Below, one piece after another: positions 54,897 through 63,270 of a stretch of DNA of 64,000 bases (position 1 is the stretch's first letter; the number at the start of each line of letters is the position of its first letter). This DNA is from Geminocystis herdmanii PCC 6308 (GTDB lineage: Bacteria > Cyanobacteriota > Cyanobacteriia > Cyanobacteriales > Cyanobacteriaceae): contig NZ_CM001775.1 of NCBI RefSeq assembly GCF_000332235.1, positions 923,630-987,629 of the forward strand. The letters are read 5' to 3'. Under the pieces are notes generated by a model that saw only the letters and a list, made by a program, of their open reading frames with translations, searched no databases and was not told the DNA's origin. A program made the translations under genes and the position numbers.

Positions 54897-57713
54897 ATGC
54901 CTTTAAGTTGGAATGAAATTAAAAATAGAGCCTTAAATTTTAGTCGAGAATGGGCTAATGAAACCTCAGAAAATGCTGAAGCTAAATCATTTTGGGATAA
55001 TTTTTTTGATGTTTTTGGAGTGCCAAGAAGGCGCGTTGCTACCTTTGAAAAATCTGTCAAAAAATTAGACAATAAACAAGGATTTATTGATTTATTATGG
55101 AAAGGAGTTATTTTAGTTGAGCATAAATCTAAAGGCAAAAATTTAGAGAAAGCCTATCAACAAGCCATTGATTATTTCCCCGGATTAAAAGATCATGAAT
55201 TGCCTAAATATATCCTCATTTCAGACTTTGCTAAGTTTAAATTATACGACTTAGAAAATGATGTTAACCATGAATTTTTACTGACTGAATTTGTTGATCA
55301 TGTTCATTTATTTGACTTTATAGCAGGGTATAAAAAACGAGAATATAAAGATAGTGATCCCGTTAATATTCACGCCGCCGAATTAATGGGAGAATTGCAC
55401 GATCGACTCTTAAATATTGGTTATACTGGACATAATTTAGAGGTTTATTTAGTTAGATTATTATTTTGTTTATTTGCTGACGATACAGGCATTTTTAATA
55501 AAAATATTTTCCAAGAATATATCGATTTACACACCAAAGAAGATGGTAGCGATTTAGCTGGACATTTAACCTTAATTTTTGATACCTTAAATCGTGAAGA
55601 AGATAAAAGACTAAAAATTTTAGATGAAAATTTAGCTCAATTTCCCTACATAAATGGCAAGTTATTTGAAGAAGGTTTACCTCCAGCTTATTTCGATCGA
55701 GAAATGAGAGAAATGTTATTAAAAGCCTGTGCTTTAGACTGGGGTAAAATTTCTCCTGCGATTTTTGGTTCGATGTTTCAAGCAGTGATGAATCCTAGTC
55801 AAAGACGTAATTTAGGAGCTCATTATACCTCAGAAAAAAATATTCAAAAAGTTATTAAGCCCCTGTTTTTAGATGACTTATATAATGAGTTTGAGAAGAT
55901 AAAAACTAATCATAATAAACTCAAAGAATTTCACGAAAAAATTGCTAATTTAAGATTTCTTGATCCTGCCTGTGGATGTGGTAATTTTTTAATTGTTAGT
56001 TATCGAGAGTTACGAGATTTAGAAATTTTAATCTTAAAAGAGTTAAATAAACAAGGACAATTAGAGTTAGATATTCGCAATATTATTAAAGTGGATGTCG
56101 ATCAATTTTTTGGCATCGAATATGATGAATTTGCGGTGAGAATTGCCGAGGTTGCTATGTGGTTAATTGATCATCAAATGAATATTAAAGTTAGTAATGA
56201 ATTTGGTCAATATTTTGTCCGTTTACCTCTGAAAAAATCCGCTAAAATTGTTCATGGAAATGCTTTACAAATTGATTGGAAAAATATTATTGATCCCCCC
56301 CAACCCCCCTTATTAAGGGGGGAGAATAATAGCAAAGTACCCCTTATTAAGGGGGATTTAGGAGGATCTAATTTTTCTTTTAATTTTATCTTTGGTAATC
56401 CTCCTTTTGTTGGTAAGAAAGAACAATATTCTCACCAAAAAGCTGATATGAATTTAGTCTTTAATGGAGTAAAAAATGCAGGAGTTTTAGATTATGTTTG
56501 TGCATGGTATTTAAAAGCCTCTCAGTTTACTCAAAATACTAATATTCGTTGTGCTTTTGTGAGTACAAATTCTATTTCTCAGGGGGAACAAGTAAGCATT
56601 TTATGGCAGGAGTTATATACAAAATATAACATTAAAATTCATTTTGCTCATCGTAGTTTTAAATGGACTAATGAAGCAAAAGGAAAAGCGGCTGTTCATT
56701 GTGTTATTATTGGTTTTGCTAATTTCGATATTCTTGAAAAAAAACTTTTTGACTATCTTGATATTAGAGGTGAAGCAACTGAAAAAATTGTTAAAAATAT
56801 TAATCCTTATTTAGTAGAAGGTAATGATTTAATTATATCTAAAAGAAATCAACCTTTATCGAATTTTCCTGCAATAAATTATGGTAGTATGCCGATAGAT
56901 AATGGAATTTTAATTTTATCAGATGAAGAAAAAAAAGAGTTTATAAAAAAAGAACCTTTAGCAAAACAATATATTAAACTATATTCAGGTGGAAAAGAAT
57001 TTATTAATAATATCAAACGTTGGTGTTTATGGCTTGTAGATGTTAACCCGAATGAATTAAAAAAAATGCCTTTAGTTTTAGAAACAATAAAACAAGTAAA
57101 AAATTATCGTGAAAGTAGTGGAAGAAAAACAACAGTAAAACTTGCTCAAACTCCATCTATTTTTGGTGAAATTAGACAACCTAATATAGATTATATTCTG
57201 ATACCTAAAGTATCTTCTGAAAATAGAAAATATATTCCTATTGGTATTAATAAGAAAGAAATTATTGCTAGTGGAAGTTGTTTAATTATTCCATCTCATG
57301 ATTTATTTTTATTCGGAATTTTAACCTCAGAAATGCACATGACATGGGTTAAATATGTATGTGGAAGAATGAAAAGTGACTATCAATACTCAAGTTCAAT
57401 TGTTTATAATAACTATCCTTTTCCTGACAATGTGACGGAAAAACAACGGGAAAAAGTAGCTAATTTAGCTCAAAAAATCCTTGATATTAGAACACAATAT
57501 CCTGATAGTAGTTTAGCCGATTTGTACGATCGATTAACCATGCCAAGGGACTTATTAAAAGCGCATCAAGCCCTTGACAAAGCAGTGGATTTATGCTATA
57601 CAAAACAGACTTTTTCTAGTGAATTAAATCGCATCGAATTTTTGTTTAATTTATATGAAAATATCACAGCACCCTTATTAAAAACAGAGAAGAAAAAAAG
57701 CAGAAAAAAATAA
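54897..57713 (+). CDS. Single-chain type IIG/IIL restriction-modification enzyme (MmeI-like)
   Basis: A 938-residue enzyme that would cut and methylate DNA with one polypeptide. The N-terminal nuclease part has FIDLLWKG near residue 63 and VEHKSKG near 76 (D...ExK). GAHYTS is near 306. The SAM motif FLDPACGCGNFLIVSYRELR is near 355, and the adenine-methylation NPPF is near 501. The C-terminal half is a target-recognition domain ending YPDSSLADLYDRLTMPRDLLKAHQALDKAVD. Residues about 466-491 come from an inserted palindromic repeat. It stands beside toxin modules, typical of a defence region. Confidence 0.92.
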   Translation: MPLSWNEIKNRALNFSREWANETSENAEAKSFWDNFFDVFGVPRRRVATFEKSVKKLDNKQGFIDLLWKGVILVEHKSKGKNLEKAYQQAIDYFPGLKDHELPKYILISDFAKFKLYDLENDVNHEFLLTEFVDHVHLFDFIAGYKKREYKDSDPVNIHAAELMGELHDRLLNIGYTGHNLEVYLVRLLFCLFADDTGIFNKNIFQEYIDLHTKEDGSDLAGHLTLIFDTLNREEDKRLKILDENLAQFPYINGKLFEEGLPPAYFDREMREMLLKACALDWGKISPAIFGSMFQAVMNPSQRRNLGAHYTSEKNIQKVIKPLFLDDLYNEFEKIKTNHNKLKEFHEKIANLRFLDPACGCGNFLIVSYRELRDLEILILKELNKQGQLELDIRNIIKVDVDQFFGIEYDEFAVRIAEVAMWLIDHQMNIKVSNEFGQYFVRLPLKKSAKIVHGNALQIDWKNIIDPPQPPLLRGENNSKVPLIKGDLGGSNFSFNFIFGNPPFVGKKEQYSHQKADMNLVFNGVKNAGVLDYVCAWYLKASQFTQNTNIRCAFVSTNSISQGEQVSILWQELYTKYNIKIHFAHRSFKWTNEAKGKAAVHCVIIGFANFDILEKKLFDYLDIRGEATEKIVKNINPYLVEGNDLIISKRNQPLSNFPAINYGSMPIDNGILILSDEEKKEFIKKEPLAKQYIKLYSGGKEFINNIKRWCLWLVDVNPNELKKMPLVLETIKQVKNYRESSGRKTTVKLAQTPSIFGEIRQPNIDYILIPKVSSENRKYIPIGINKKEIIASGSCLIIPSHDLFLFGILTSEMHMTWVKYVCGRMKSDYQYSSSIVYNNYPFPDNVTEKQREKVANLAQKILDIRTQYPDSSLADLYDRLTMPRDLLKAHQALDKAVDLCYTKQTFSSELNRIEFLFNLYENITAPLLKTEKKKSRKK
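56292..56370. repeat. In-frame palindromic repeat inside the restriction enzyme
   Basis: GATCCCCCC...CCCCTTATTAAGGGG and its partner CCCCTTATTAAGGGGGATTT flank a short spacer. The segment is read in frame as PPQPPLLRGE, then KVPLIKGDLGG. This motif pair is widespread as an intergenic repeat in cyanobacteria. It sits in the loop between methyltransferase motifs I and IV and leaves the frame open. Confidence 0.85.
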
Positions 57714-57906
57714 ATGTTTTTGTTATTTCCCGTCAGTAGGTTGGGTAAGCGGTAGCCTATTCCAACAACAATTTTATTTAATTTATTTTAATTTATTTAG
57801 ACATTAGACATCTGGAAAAAATTGCAGTAGAGACGTGAAATTTTACATCTTTACAATAGTTTTAGTTGGGTTGTATTTCATTTAGCCCAACCTAAAAAGT
57901 GCCTAT
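57714..57906. repeat. TTGGGTT palindromes downstream of the restriction gene
   Basis: GTAGGTTGGGT...CCAACA near 57735 and TTGGGTTG...CCCAACCTA at 57868-57894. The second repeat is the first of three nearly identical copies that end each PIN module (the others at 58694 and 59519). No gene is visible here. Confidence 0.65.
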
Positions 57907-58308
57907 TTATTCTATCCAATTCTCTAAATTTAAACCCTCAATTCTCGTTAAATCACTATCATTAGAAACCATAATTAAATCTTTAATAATTGCCGTAGAA
58001 GCGATTAAAATATCTTCGGTTTGAATAGGTAAACCTCTTAATCTGAGGTTAGCATGAATTTCAGCAGCTTTTTCTAAAATTGCTAAATCATCTAATAAAA
58101 TAATCGGATATTGTTGGTACATTTGATTAAATCTTTCCCTTTTTTTTGGGGCATCAACTGCTAAAAAACCTCGTCTAATTTCAAAATAAGTGATACAACT
58201 AATATAAATTTTGTTTCTTTGAAATTTTATTGCTTCGAGTTTAGCTTTAATTTTTAAATTATCTTTGATAGCTAAAGAAACAATATTTGTATCTAATAAA
58301 TAGCTCAT
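57907..58308 (-). CDS. PIN-domain (VapC/FitB-like) toxin, array copy 1
   Basis: A 133-residue PIN nuclease. MSYLLDTNIVS has the first catalytic Asp, CITYFEIRRGFLA the Glu, and TEDILIAS the next Asp, with VSNDSDL for the last. Such toxins cut RNA. The last 60 residues, from about DLAILEKAA, are nearly identical in the two following copies, whereas residues 12-33 and 55-68 differ. The partner gene lies 7 nt upstream. It ends at a TTGGGTT repeat shared with the other copies. Confidence 0.88.
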   Translation of the reverse strand: MSYLLDTNIVSLAIKDNLKIKAKLEAIKFQRNKIYISCITYFEIRRGFLAVDAPKKRERFNQMYQQYPIILLDDLAILEKAAEIHANLRLRGLPIQTEDILIASTAIIKDLIMVSNDSDLTRIEGLNLENWIE

Positions 58309-58315
58309 AAATCAC

Positions 58316-58612
58316 CTATTTTCTTTTAATTGCATCATCAAAAACTGCCATTTGTTCAGGGGTAAATTCGTGACCAATTTTTGATAAAACTTCTGTCGCC
58401 ATAACAAAGCTACAATGTTCTTTTAATTCGCTATCTGGCATACTATCAAAGTCTTCAAAGGTCAAATTTTCTTGAGTAAGATTTACCAAATGTTTTACTA
58501 TTTCTCGATAATCTAAATCTTCTTTTAATAACGAATCTTCATCCATCAAAATAGATACAATATTCTCTATTCTTTTAACTATTATTTCTTGTTTAATATC
58601 TGTTAATAACAT
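58316..58612 (-). CDS. Putative antitoxin of PIN array copy 1
   Basis: A 98-residue acidic protein paired with the PIN toxin. The ends are conserved among the three copies (TDIKQEIIVKRIENIVSILM and FTPEQMAVFDDAIKRK) and the middle varies. GGAGGAAATATC before the ATG is a strong ribosome site. It has no obvious DNA-binding motif, and the family was not recognised. The antitoxin role is inferred from gene order and pairing. Confidence 0.7.
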   Translation of the reverse strand: MLLTDIKQEIIVKRIENIVSILMDEDSLLKEDLDYREIVKHLVNLTQENLTFEDFDSMPDSELKEHCSFVMATEVLSKIGHEFTPEQMAVFDDAIKRK

Positions 58613-58732
58613 GATATTTCCTCCATTTAGTCTTGATTAATATTATTTTATCATAACTTAAAATTATTTTCTTCACGAATCGATCGATTTGTTGGGTTGC
58701 ATTTCATTTAACCCAACCTACAAAGTGCTTAT

Positions 58733-59134
58733 TTATTCTATCCAATTCTCTAAATTTAAACCCTCAATTCTCGTTAAATCACTATCATTAGAAACCATAA
58801 TTAAATCTTTAATAATTGCCGTAGAAGCGATTAAAATATCTTCGGTTTGAATAGGTAAACCTCTTAATCTGAGGTTAGCATGAATTTGAGCAGCTTTTTC
58901 TAAAATTGCTAAATCATCTAATAAAATAATCGGATAATTTTGAGAAAATTTGTTAAATCTTTCCCTTTGTTTAGGTGCATCAATGGCTAAAAAACCTCTC
59001 CTTATTTCAAAATAAGTGATACAACTAATAAATATCTTATTATTTTGTTCTTTAATGTCTTTAATTTTTTGAAGAATCTGAAGATTATCTTTAATAATAA
59101 AAGAAACAATATTTGTATCTAATAAATAATCCAT
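58733..59134 (-). CDS. PIN-domain toxin, array copy 2
   Basis: A 133-residue PIN toxin paralogous to copy 1. MDYLLDTNIVSFIIKDN, CITYFEIRRGFLAIDAPKQRE and TEDILIAS keep all catalytic acids. The C-terminal 60 residues match copy 3 exactly and copy 1 at all but one position. The segment between residues 12 and 33 (NLQILQKIKDIKEQNN) is its own. The antitoxin-like gene ends 8 nt upstream. Confidence 0.88.
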   Translation of the reverse strand: MDYLLDTNIVSFIIKDNLQILQKIKDIKEQNNKIFISCITYFEIRRGFLAIDAPKQRERFNKFSQNYPIILLDDLAILEKAAQIHANLRLRGLPIQTEDILIASTAIIKDLIMVSNDSDLTRIEGLNLENWIE

Positions 59135-59142
59135 AAAAATTT

Positions 59143-59439
59143 TTATTTCCGTTTAATTGCTTCATCAAAAATTGCCATCTGTTGGGGAGTAAAAGACTCA
59201 CCCACTTTTGCTAACATATTTAAGGACATTATGCTACTACTAAAATCTTTTAATTCTTCATCAGACATCCCATTAAATTCTTCCAAAGACTTGTTTTTTT
59301 CAAGCCGTGTAACTAACTCATGTACCGTTTCCCTATAATCGAGATCCTCTTTAAAAAAAGGCTCTTTATCCATTAATATAGATACTATATTCTCGATTCT
59401 TTTAAGTATTATTTCTTGTTTAATATCCGTTGATAACAT
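59143..59439 (-). CDS. Putative antitoxin of PIN array copy 2
   Basis: A 98-residue protein with TDIKQEIILKRIENIVSILM at its start and FTPQQMAIFDEAIKRK at its end. The middle (TVHELVTRLEKNKSLEEFNGMSDEELKDF) is divergent from copies 1 and 3. It has the same strong GGAGGAAA ribosome site and the same length as the other two. Its role is inferred from the pairing. Confidence 0.7.
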   Translation of the reverse strand: MLSTDIKQEIILKRIENIVSILMDKEPFFKEDLDYRETVHELVTRLEKNKSLEEFNGMSDEELKDFSSSIMSLNMLAKVGESFTPQQMAIFDEAIKRK

Positions 59440-59559
59440 GATATTTCCTCCATTTAGTCTTTATTAAGATTATCTTATCATAACTTAAAATTAGTTGCCT
59501 CACGAATCGATCGATTTGTTGGGTTGCATTTCATTTAACCCAACCTAAAAAGTGCCTAT

Positions 59560-59961
59560 TTATTCTATCCAATTCTCTAAATTTAAACCCTCAATTCTGG
59601 TTAAATCACTATCATTAGAAACCATAATTAAATCTTTAATAATTGCCGTAGAAGCGATTAAAATATCTTCGGTTTGAATAGGTAAACCTCTTAATCTGAG
59701 GTTAGCATGAATTTGAGCAGCTTTTTCTAAAATTGCTAAATCATCTAATAAAATAATTTGATAATCTAGGCAAAATTCTGCAAAATTTTTTCTTTGTTTT
59801 GGTGCATCAACTGCTAAAAAACCTCGTCTAATTTCAAAATAAGTGATACAACTGATAGAAATATTTTTTTCTTGGGCTTTAATTAATTCAATCTTTTGCA
59901 AAATTATTGAATTGTGTTTGAGTGCGAAGGAAACAATATTGGTGTCTAATAAATAATCCAT
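59560..59961 (-). CDS. PIN-domain toxin, array copy 3
   Basis: A 133-residue PIN toxin with intact DTN, FEIRRG and TEDILIAS motifs. The first half (FALKHNSIILQKIELIKAQEKNISIS, and RKNFAEFCLDYQIILL) is the most divergent of the three. The C-terminal 60 residues are identical to copy 2. It is probably the founder or the most upstream unit, as transcription would begin before 60264. Confidence 0.88.
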   Translation of the reverse strand: MDYLLDTNIVSFALKHNSIILQKIELIKAQEKNISISCITYFEIRRGFLAVDAPKQRKNFAEFCLDYQIILLDDLAILEKAAQIHANLRLRGLPIQTEDILIASTAIIKDLIMVSNDSDLTRIEGLNLENWIE

Positions 59962-59967
59962 AATTTT

Positions 59968-60264
59968 TTATTTACGTTTAATTGCATCATCAAAAATAGC
60001 CATTTGTTTGGGGGTAAATTCTTCACCTATTTTAGCTAAAAGATGTAATGACATAATGCCACTGCAACGATTTTTAAGGCTTTCTTCTGATACATTATTA
60101 AATTCATTTACCGATAATGCTTTTTCAAAAACTTCCGCTAAGTGTGTCACTGTTTTGTCATAATCAAGTTCTTCTTTAAATAAAGGACGTTCTGACATTA
60201 AAATAGATACTATATCTTCTATTCTTTTAACTATTATTTCTTGTCTAATATCCGTTGATAACAT
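59968..60264 (-). CDS. Putative antitoxin of PIN array copy 3
   Basis: A 98-residue protein, TDIRQEIIVKRIEDIVSILM...FTPKQMAIFDDAIKRK, whose middle (TVTHLAEVFEKALSVNEFNNVSEESLKNRC) differs from copies 1 and 2. It is 6 nt upstream of its PIN gene. The upstream gap to the divergent lipoprotein gene (60265-60410) is AT-rich and should hold promoters for both. Confidence 0.7.
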   Translation of the reverse strand: MLSTDIRQEIIVKRIEDIVSILMSERPLFKEELDYDKTVTHLAEVFEKALSVNEFNNVSEESLKNRCSGIMSLHLLAKIGEEFTPKQMAIFDDAIKRK

Positions 60265-60410
60265 GATATTTACCTCTATTTATTTTTTATTAAGATAATC
60301 TGATTATAACTTAAAATTAATTCGATCGAACCTTTTAAATATGTTTAGTTTAATCTAAATTACTTTTAAACTTAACAATTACTTAATCTAATTTTTTGGC
60401 TCGATCGACT

Positions 60411-62138
60411 ATGATCAAATCATCAACTATAACGGTTCGATCGATGGTTTTAAAGTCTAAGTTATTATTCCCCATACTTTCATTTTTATTGGTAACGGGG
60501 TGTACCCAAAGCACAGTAAATAATAATAATCAACCTGCGGGTATTCCCATTAAATTTTTAGTCGGTAGCGATTTAGGGGAATTTTGTCAACAAACTGCAA
60601 CAAAACTTAATGCGACTAATCCCAAATTGAGTAACGGAAAACCCTTTTATTTAACCTGTGATGCCAAAGGAAGTGGTGATGTCATCAACGAAGTTGTATT
60701 ACTAGCTCAACAATTATCCGCAGGGGGGATTTCTCCTGATGATGAGCGATTTCCCTCTTTAATTGCTGTGGATGGAGAAATATATCAAAATCAGTTTATT
60801 TATCAAATCGACAAGATTTTCCCGGGAAAAGAGTATATTCCTGCTATCACTGATACTCCTCTTATCGTTTTTAGCCCCATGGTGTTTATGACAACTAAGG
60901 AGTTAGCCCCTGCTTTGGAAAAAAAAGCTAATATTTACACAGATTTAGCCCAGTATAATAATTATCAAGAATTAGATCCCAATAGTCAACCCCTACCTAT
61001 CTATTTTGTCCAAACGGCGCCCACTCGATCGAACTCTGGATTGCAAACATTAATAGCTCAATTCGCTTCCGTTGCCAATAAACCTCCCCAAGACTTAACC
61101 ATAGAAGATATAAGCAAATATCAGGATAAAGTGAAAGCTATCCAAGAAAAAGTTACCCGTTACGGCGTATCTACGGCATCTTTAGCTAATTCTATGGTAG
61201 AAAATGGCATTTTTTGGGCAAATGTAGGCTCTGTGTATGAGTCTTTAGTTATTCGTGCCAACAGTCAAGGCAATAACCAGTATCAAGCAGTATATCCCAA
61301 AGCCACCTTTAGCTCTAACATTCGAGGGATGTTACCCAACGCTTCTTGGGTGTCGCCCGAAGAAAGAGAAGGCGCACAAAAAGTATTAGATTTCATGTTG
61401 ACTCCCGAATTGCAAACCCTCGCCAGTGAATTAGGATTGCGCCCCGGGGTGTCTGGTATTCCCTTGAGTAACAAATTTAGCGCTCAATTTGGAGTAAATC
61501 CTAACCCTAATTATGAATCCTATCGCCCTCCCAAGCCTGAAGTAGTAGAGGCAATGCTGAAAAATTGGCAGGATTATGCCAAAAAACCTTCCCAAGTAGC
61601 GATCGTTGTGGACATTTCTGGTTCAATGCGAGGGGAAAAGATAACGGCGGTGAAAAATACTTTGTTTAATTATGTGAATAATTTAGGCATAAAAGAGGAG
61701 ATAGTTTTAATAACTTTTAGTGATGAAATTAATCCTCCTGTGATAATTAAAGGCACTCCTGAAGGCAAAAACGAGGGCATAAAATATATCAGTAGTTTAC
61801 AAGCTAGAGGCGGTACAAGATTATATGATAGTGCCTTATTTGCAAGGGATTGGTTAAGAAAAAATTTGAAACAAAATACCATTAATGCGGTGTTAATTCT
61901 TACCGATGGAGAAGATTCTGGCAGTGGCATAAGTTTAGCAAATTTAGAAACAGAATTACAAAAAAGTGGTTTTAATAGTGATGAAAGAATTGCTTTTTTT
62001 ACCGTTGGTTATGGTAAAGATGGCGAATTTAATGCTCAAATTTTAGAAGAAATTGCCAAAATAAATAGTGGTTATTATCGTAAAGGTGATCCTAATACTA
62101 TAGATCAGGTGATGAATAATTTGCAAGTGGAATTTTAA
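60411..62138 (+). CDS. Lipoprotein with substrate-binding fold and von Willebrand A domain
   Basis: A protein of about 575 residues. An N-terminal signal ends FLLVTGC, a lipobox, so it is lipid-anchored outside the inner membrane. Residues about 40-370 resemble phosphate/ABC substrate-binding proteins, including APTRSNSGLQTLI. From about 385 there is a VWA domain with an intact MIDAS (VVDISGSMRGEK, GGTRLYDSA, LTDGEDSGSG). The start is set at ATG 60411; ATG 60444 would give a shorter, very typical signal. It heads an operon with two further genes and a related protein. Confidence 0.82.
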   Translation: MIKSSTITVRSMVLKSKLLFPILSFLLVTGCTQSTVNNNNQPAGIPIKFLVGSDLGEFCQQTATKLNATNPKLSNGKPFYLTCDAKGSGDVINEVVLLAQQLSAGGISPDDERFPSLIAVDGEIYQNQFIYQIDKIFPGKEYIPAITDTPLIVFSPMVFMTTKELAPALEKKANIYTDLAQYNNYQELDPNSQPLPIYFVQTAPTRSNSGLQTLIAQFASVANKPPQDLTIEDISKYQDKVKAIQEKVTRYGVSTASLANSMVENGIFWANVGSVYESLVIRANSQGNNQYQAVYPKATFSSNIRGMLPNASWVSPEEREGAQKVLDFMLTPELQTLASELGLRPGVSGIPLSNKFSAQFGVNPNPNYESYRPPKPEVVEAMLKNWQDYAKKPSQVAIVVDISGSMRGEKITAVKNTLFNYVNNLGIKEEIVLITFSDEINPPVIIKGTPEGKNEGIKYISSLQARGGTRLYDSALFARDWLRKNLKQNTINAVLILTDGEDSGSGISLANLETELQKSGFNSDERIAFFTVGYGKDGEFNAQILEEIAKINSGYYRKGDPNTIDQVMNNLQVEF

Positions 62139-62149
62139 GGAGGTTTTTG

Positions 62150-62875
62150 ATGAAATTAGTTAATCCTCTCAATTATCCTTTAGGAGTTTTAATCGGTGGT
62201 ATTGCTCTTTTTTTAGGAGTAAGAATTGCCAATTTATCCTCTTTTATTATGTTACCAGTATCAGGTTCGATCGTGATCATCAGTTCGATGGTTTTAGCTA
62301 GTAAAGAAAAGCAAGTTGAGGAAGATATTGATATAGAAAATACGGCTTTAGAAACAGAATTAGATAACGCTAAAAATCAAGCCCAATTATTAATCAAAAA
62401 ATCTGAAAGTTTACGCCTAGAAGCTGAAAAACTCTTACAAGATTCTTGGCAATTAGACTTATTAACTACTGTACAATATATGTGCGATCGAACCTTAGAA
62501 TTACCAGAAAAAATTGAGAGACTAAGTAGAAGATTACACGGGGGAGATTCTCTATTATCCATAGACGATTTAAACAAACAATTAGAAGAAGTGCAAACTA
62601 AACAAAAATATAGCGGAGGAATGGCATTAAGACAATTAAAACAAATAGAAAATACCTTACAAAATAATATAGAATTAGCCTTAGAAGGGCAAGACGCAAG
62701 GGAAGCTCAAGTTTTTTCTTTGGTAAATATTATTATCGAATTAGGAGGAATTTTACAAAATTTACAGAATAAATTAAGAACATCTGATCTTAGTAATTCT
62801 GAGCAAATTCAAGAATTAAAAAGTTTAAGTGAAGAATTGAAAAATTTTCAAGATAACGTTGATTTATTAGTCTAA
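62150..62875 (+). CDS. Membrane-anchored coiled-coil protein
   Basis: A 241-residue protein. Two hydrophobic segments (YPLGVLIGGIALFLGVRIAN and FIMLPVSGSIVIISSMVLA) at the N-terminus form a hairpin anchor. The remainder is helical and charged (ETELDNAKNQAQLLIKKSESLRLEAEKLLQDSW and onward), a coiled coil. AAGGAGG lies 7 nt before ATG 62150. It begins 11 nt after the VWA lipoprotein stop, so it is in the same operon. It may scaffold the VWA proteins at the membrane; the function is unknown. Confidence 0.75.
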   Translation: MKLVNPLNYPLGVLIGGIALFLGVRIANLSSFIMLPVSGSIVIISSMVLASKEKQVEEDIDIENTALETELDNAKNQAQLLIKKSESLRLEAEKLLQDSWQLDLLTTVQYMCDRTLELPEKIERLSRRLHGGDSLLSIDDLNKQLEEVQTKQKYSGGMALRQLKQIENTLQNNIELALEGQDAREAQVFSLVNIIIELGGILQNLQNKLRTSDLSNSEQIQELKSLSEELKNFQDNVDLLV

Positions 62876-62909
62876 TATAATTATTATTAAAAAATAATAG
62901 CATAGAAAA

Positions 62910-63122
62910 ATGAAAGGTTATATAAAAGGACAAACAATTATTTGATTAGAAACTTTACCTGATAATATTCAAGAAGGGGAAGAAGTGGATATTTCTATAA
63001 CAATTAAACCTAAAAAAAACTATTCTTTCCCTACTTTTAAATTAGGAGTGAAAGAAGAATATCTTAATCGAGAAAAAATTTATACACAAGAAGATGAAAA
63101 TACTATTAGGCATTTCCCATAA
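62910..63122 (+). pseudogene. Antitoxin-like gene with in-frame TGA
   Basis: 71 codons open at ATG 62910. MKGYIKGQTII is followed by TGA (62943-62945) and then LETLPDNIQEGEEVDISITIKP, ending FKLGVKEEYLNREKIYTQEDENTI. This looks like a small cyanobacterial antitoxin (MKGYIKGQTIxLLExLPD...) in which one base change, TTG or TTA to TGA, made a stop. No toxin gene follows. Confidence 0.6.
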
Positions 63123-63270
63123 TCAACAAGGGGGGAAGGATTGAATATTATTTAACCCCTACGAGGGAATAAAAAATCTATTATTCATAATAACTTTAAT
63201 TTTAGTAATTAAGTACAAAATAGAAATAAAAGTATAATAAAGAGAAAATAGTTTATTTTTGATAAAAGTT
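63123..63270. other. Short intergenic region before the partial VWA/SBP gene
   Basis: AT-rich sequence with no gene and no recognised hairpin. It precedes the last gene by 148 bases and probably contains its promoter or continues the operon from 60411. Confidence 0.35.

Noticed and set aside
54821-55138. N-terminal extension of PcrA by about 106 residues
   Set aside because: This stretch overlaps the divergent restriction enzyme gene and has no PcrA-like sequence; MNSNLDFLHH at 54820 fits the family start.
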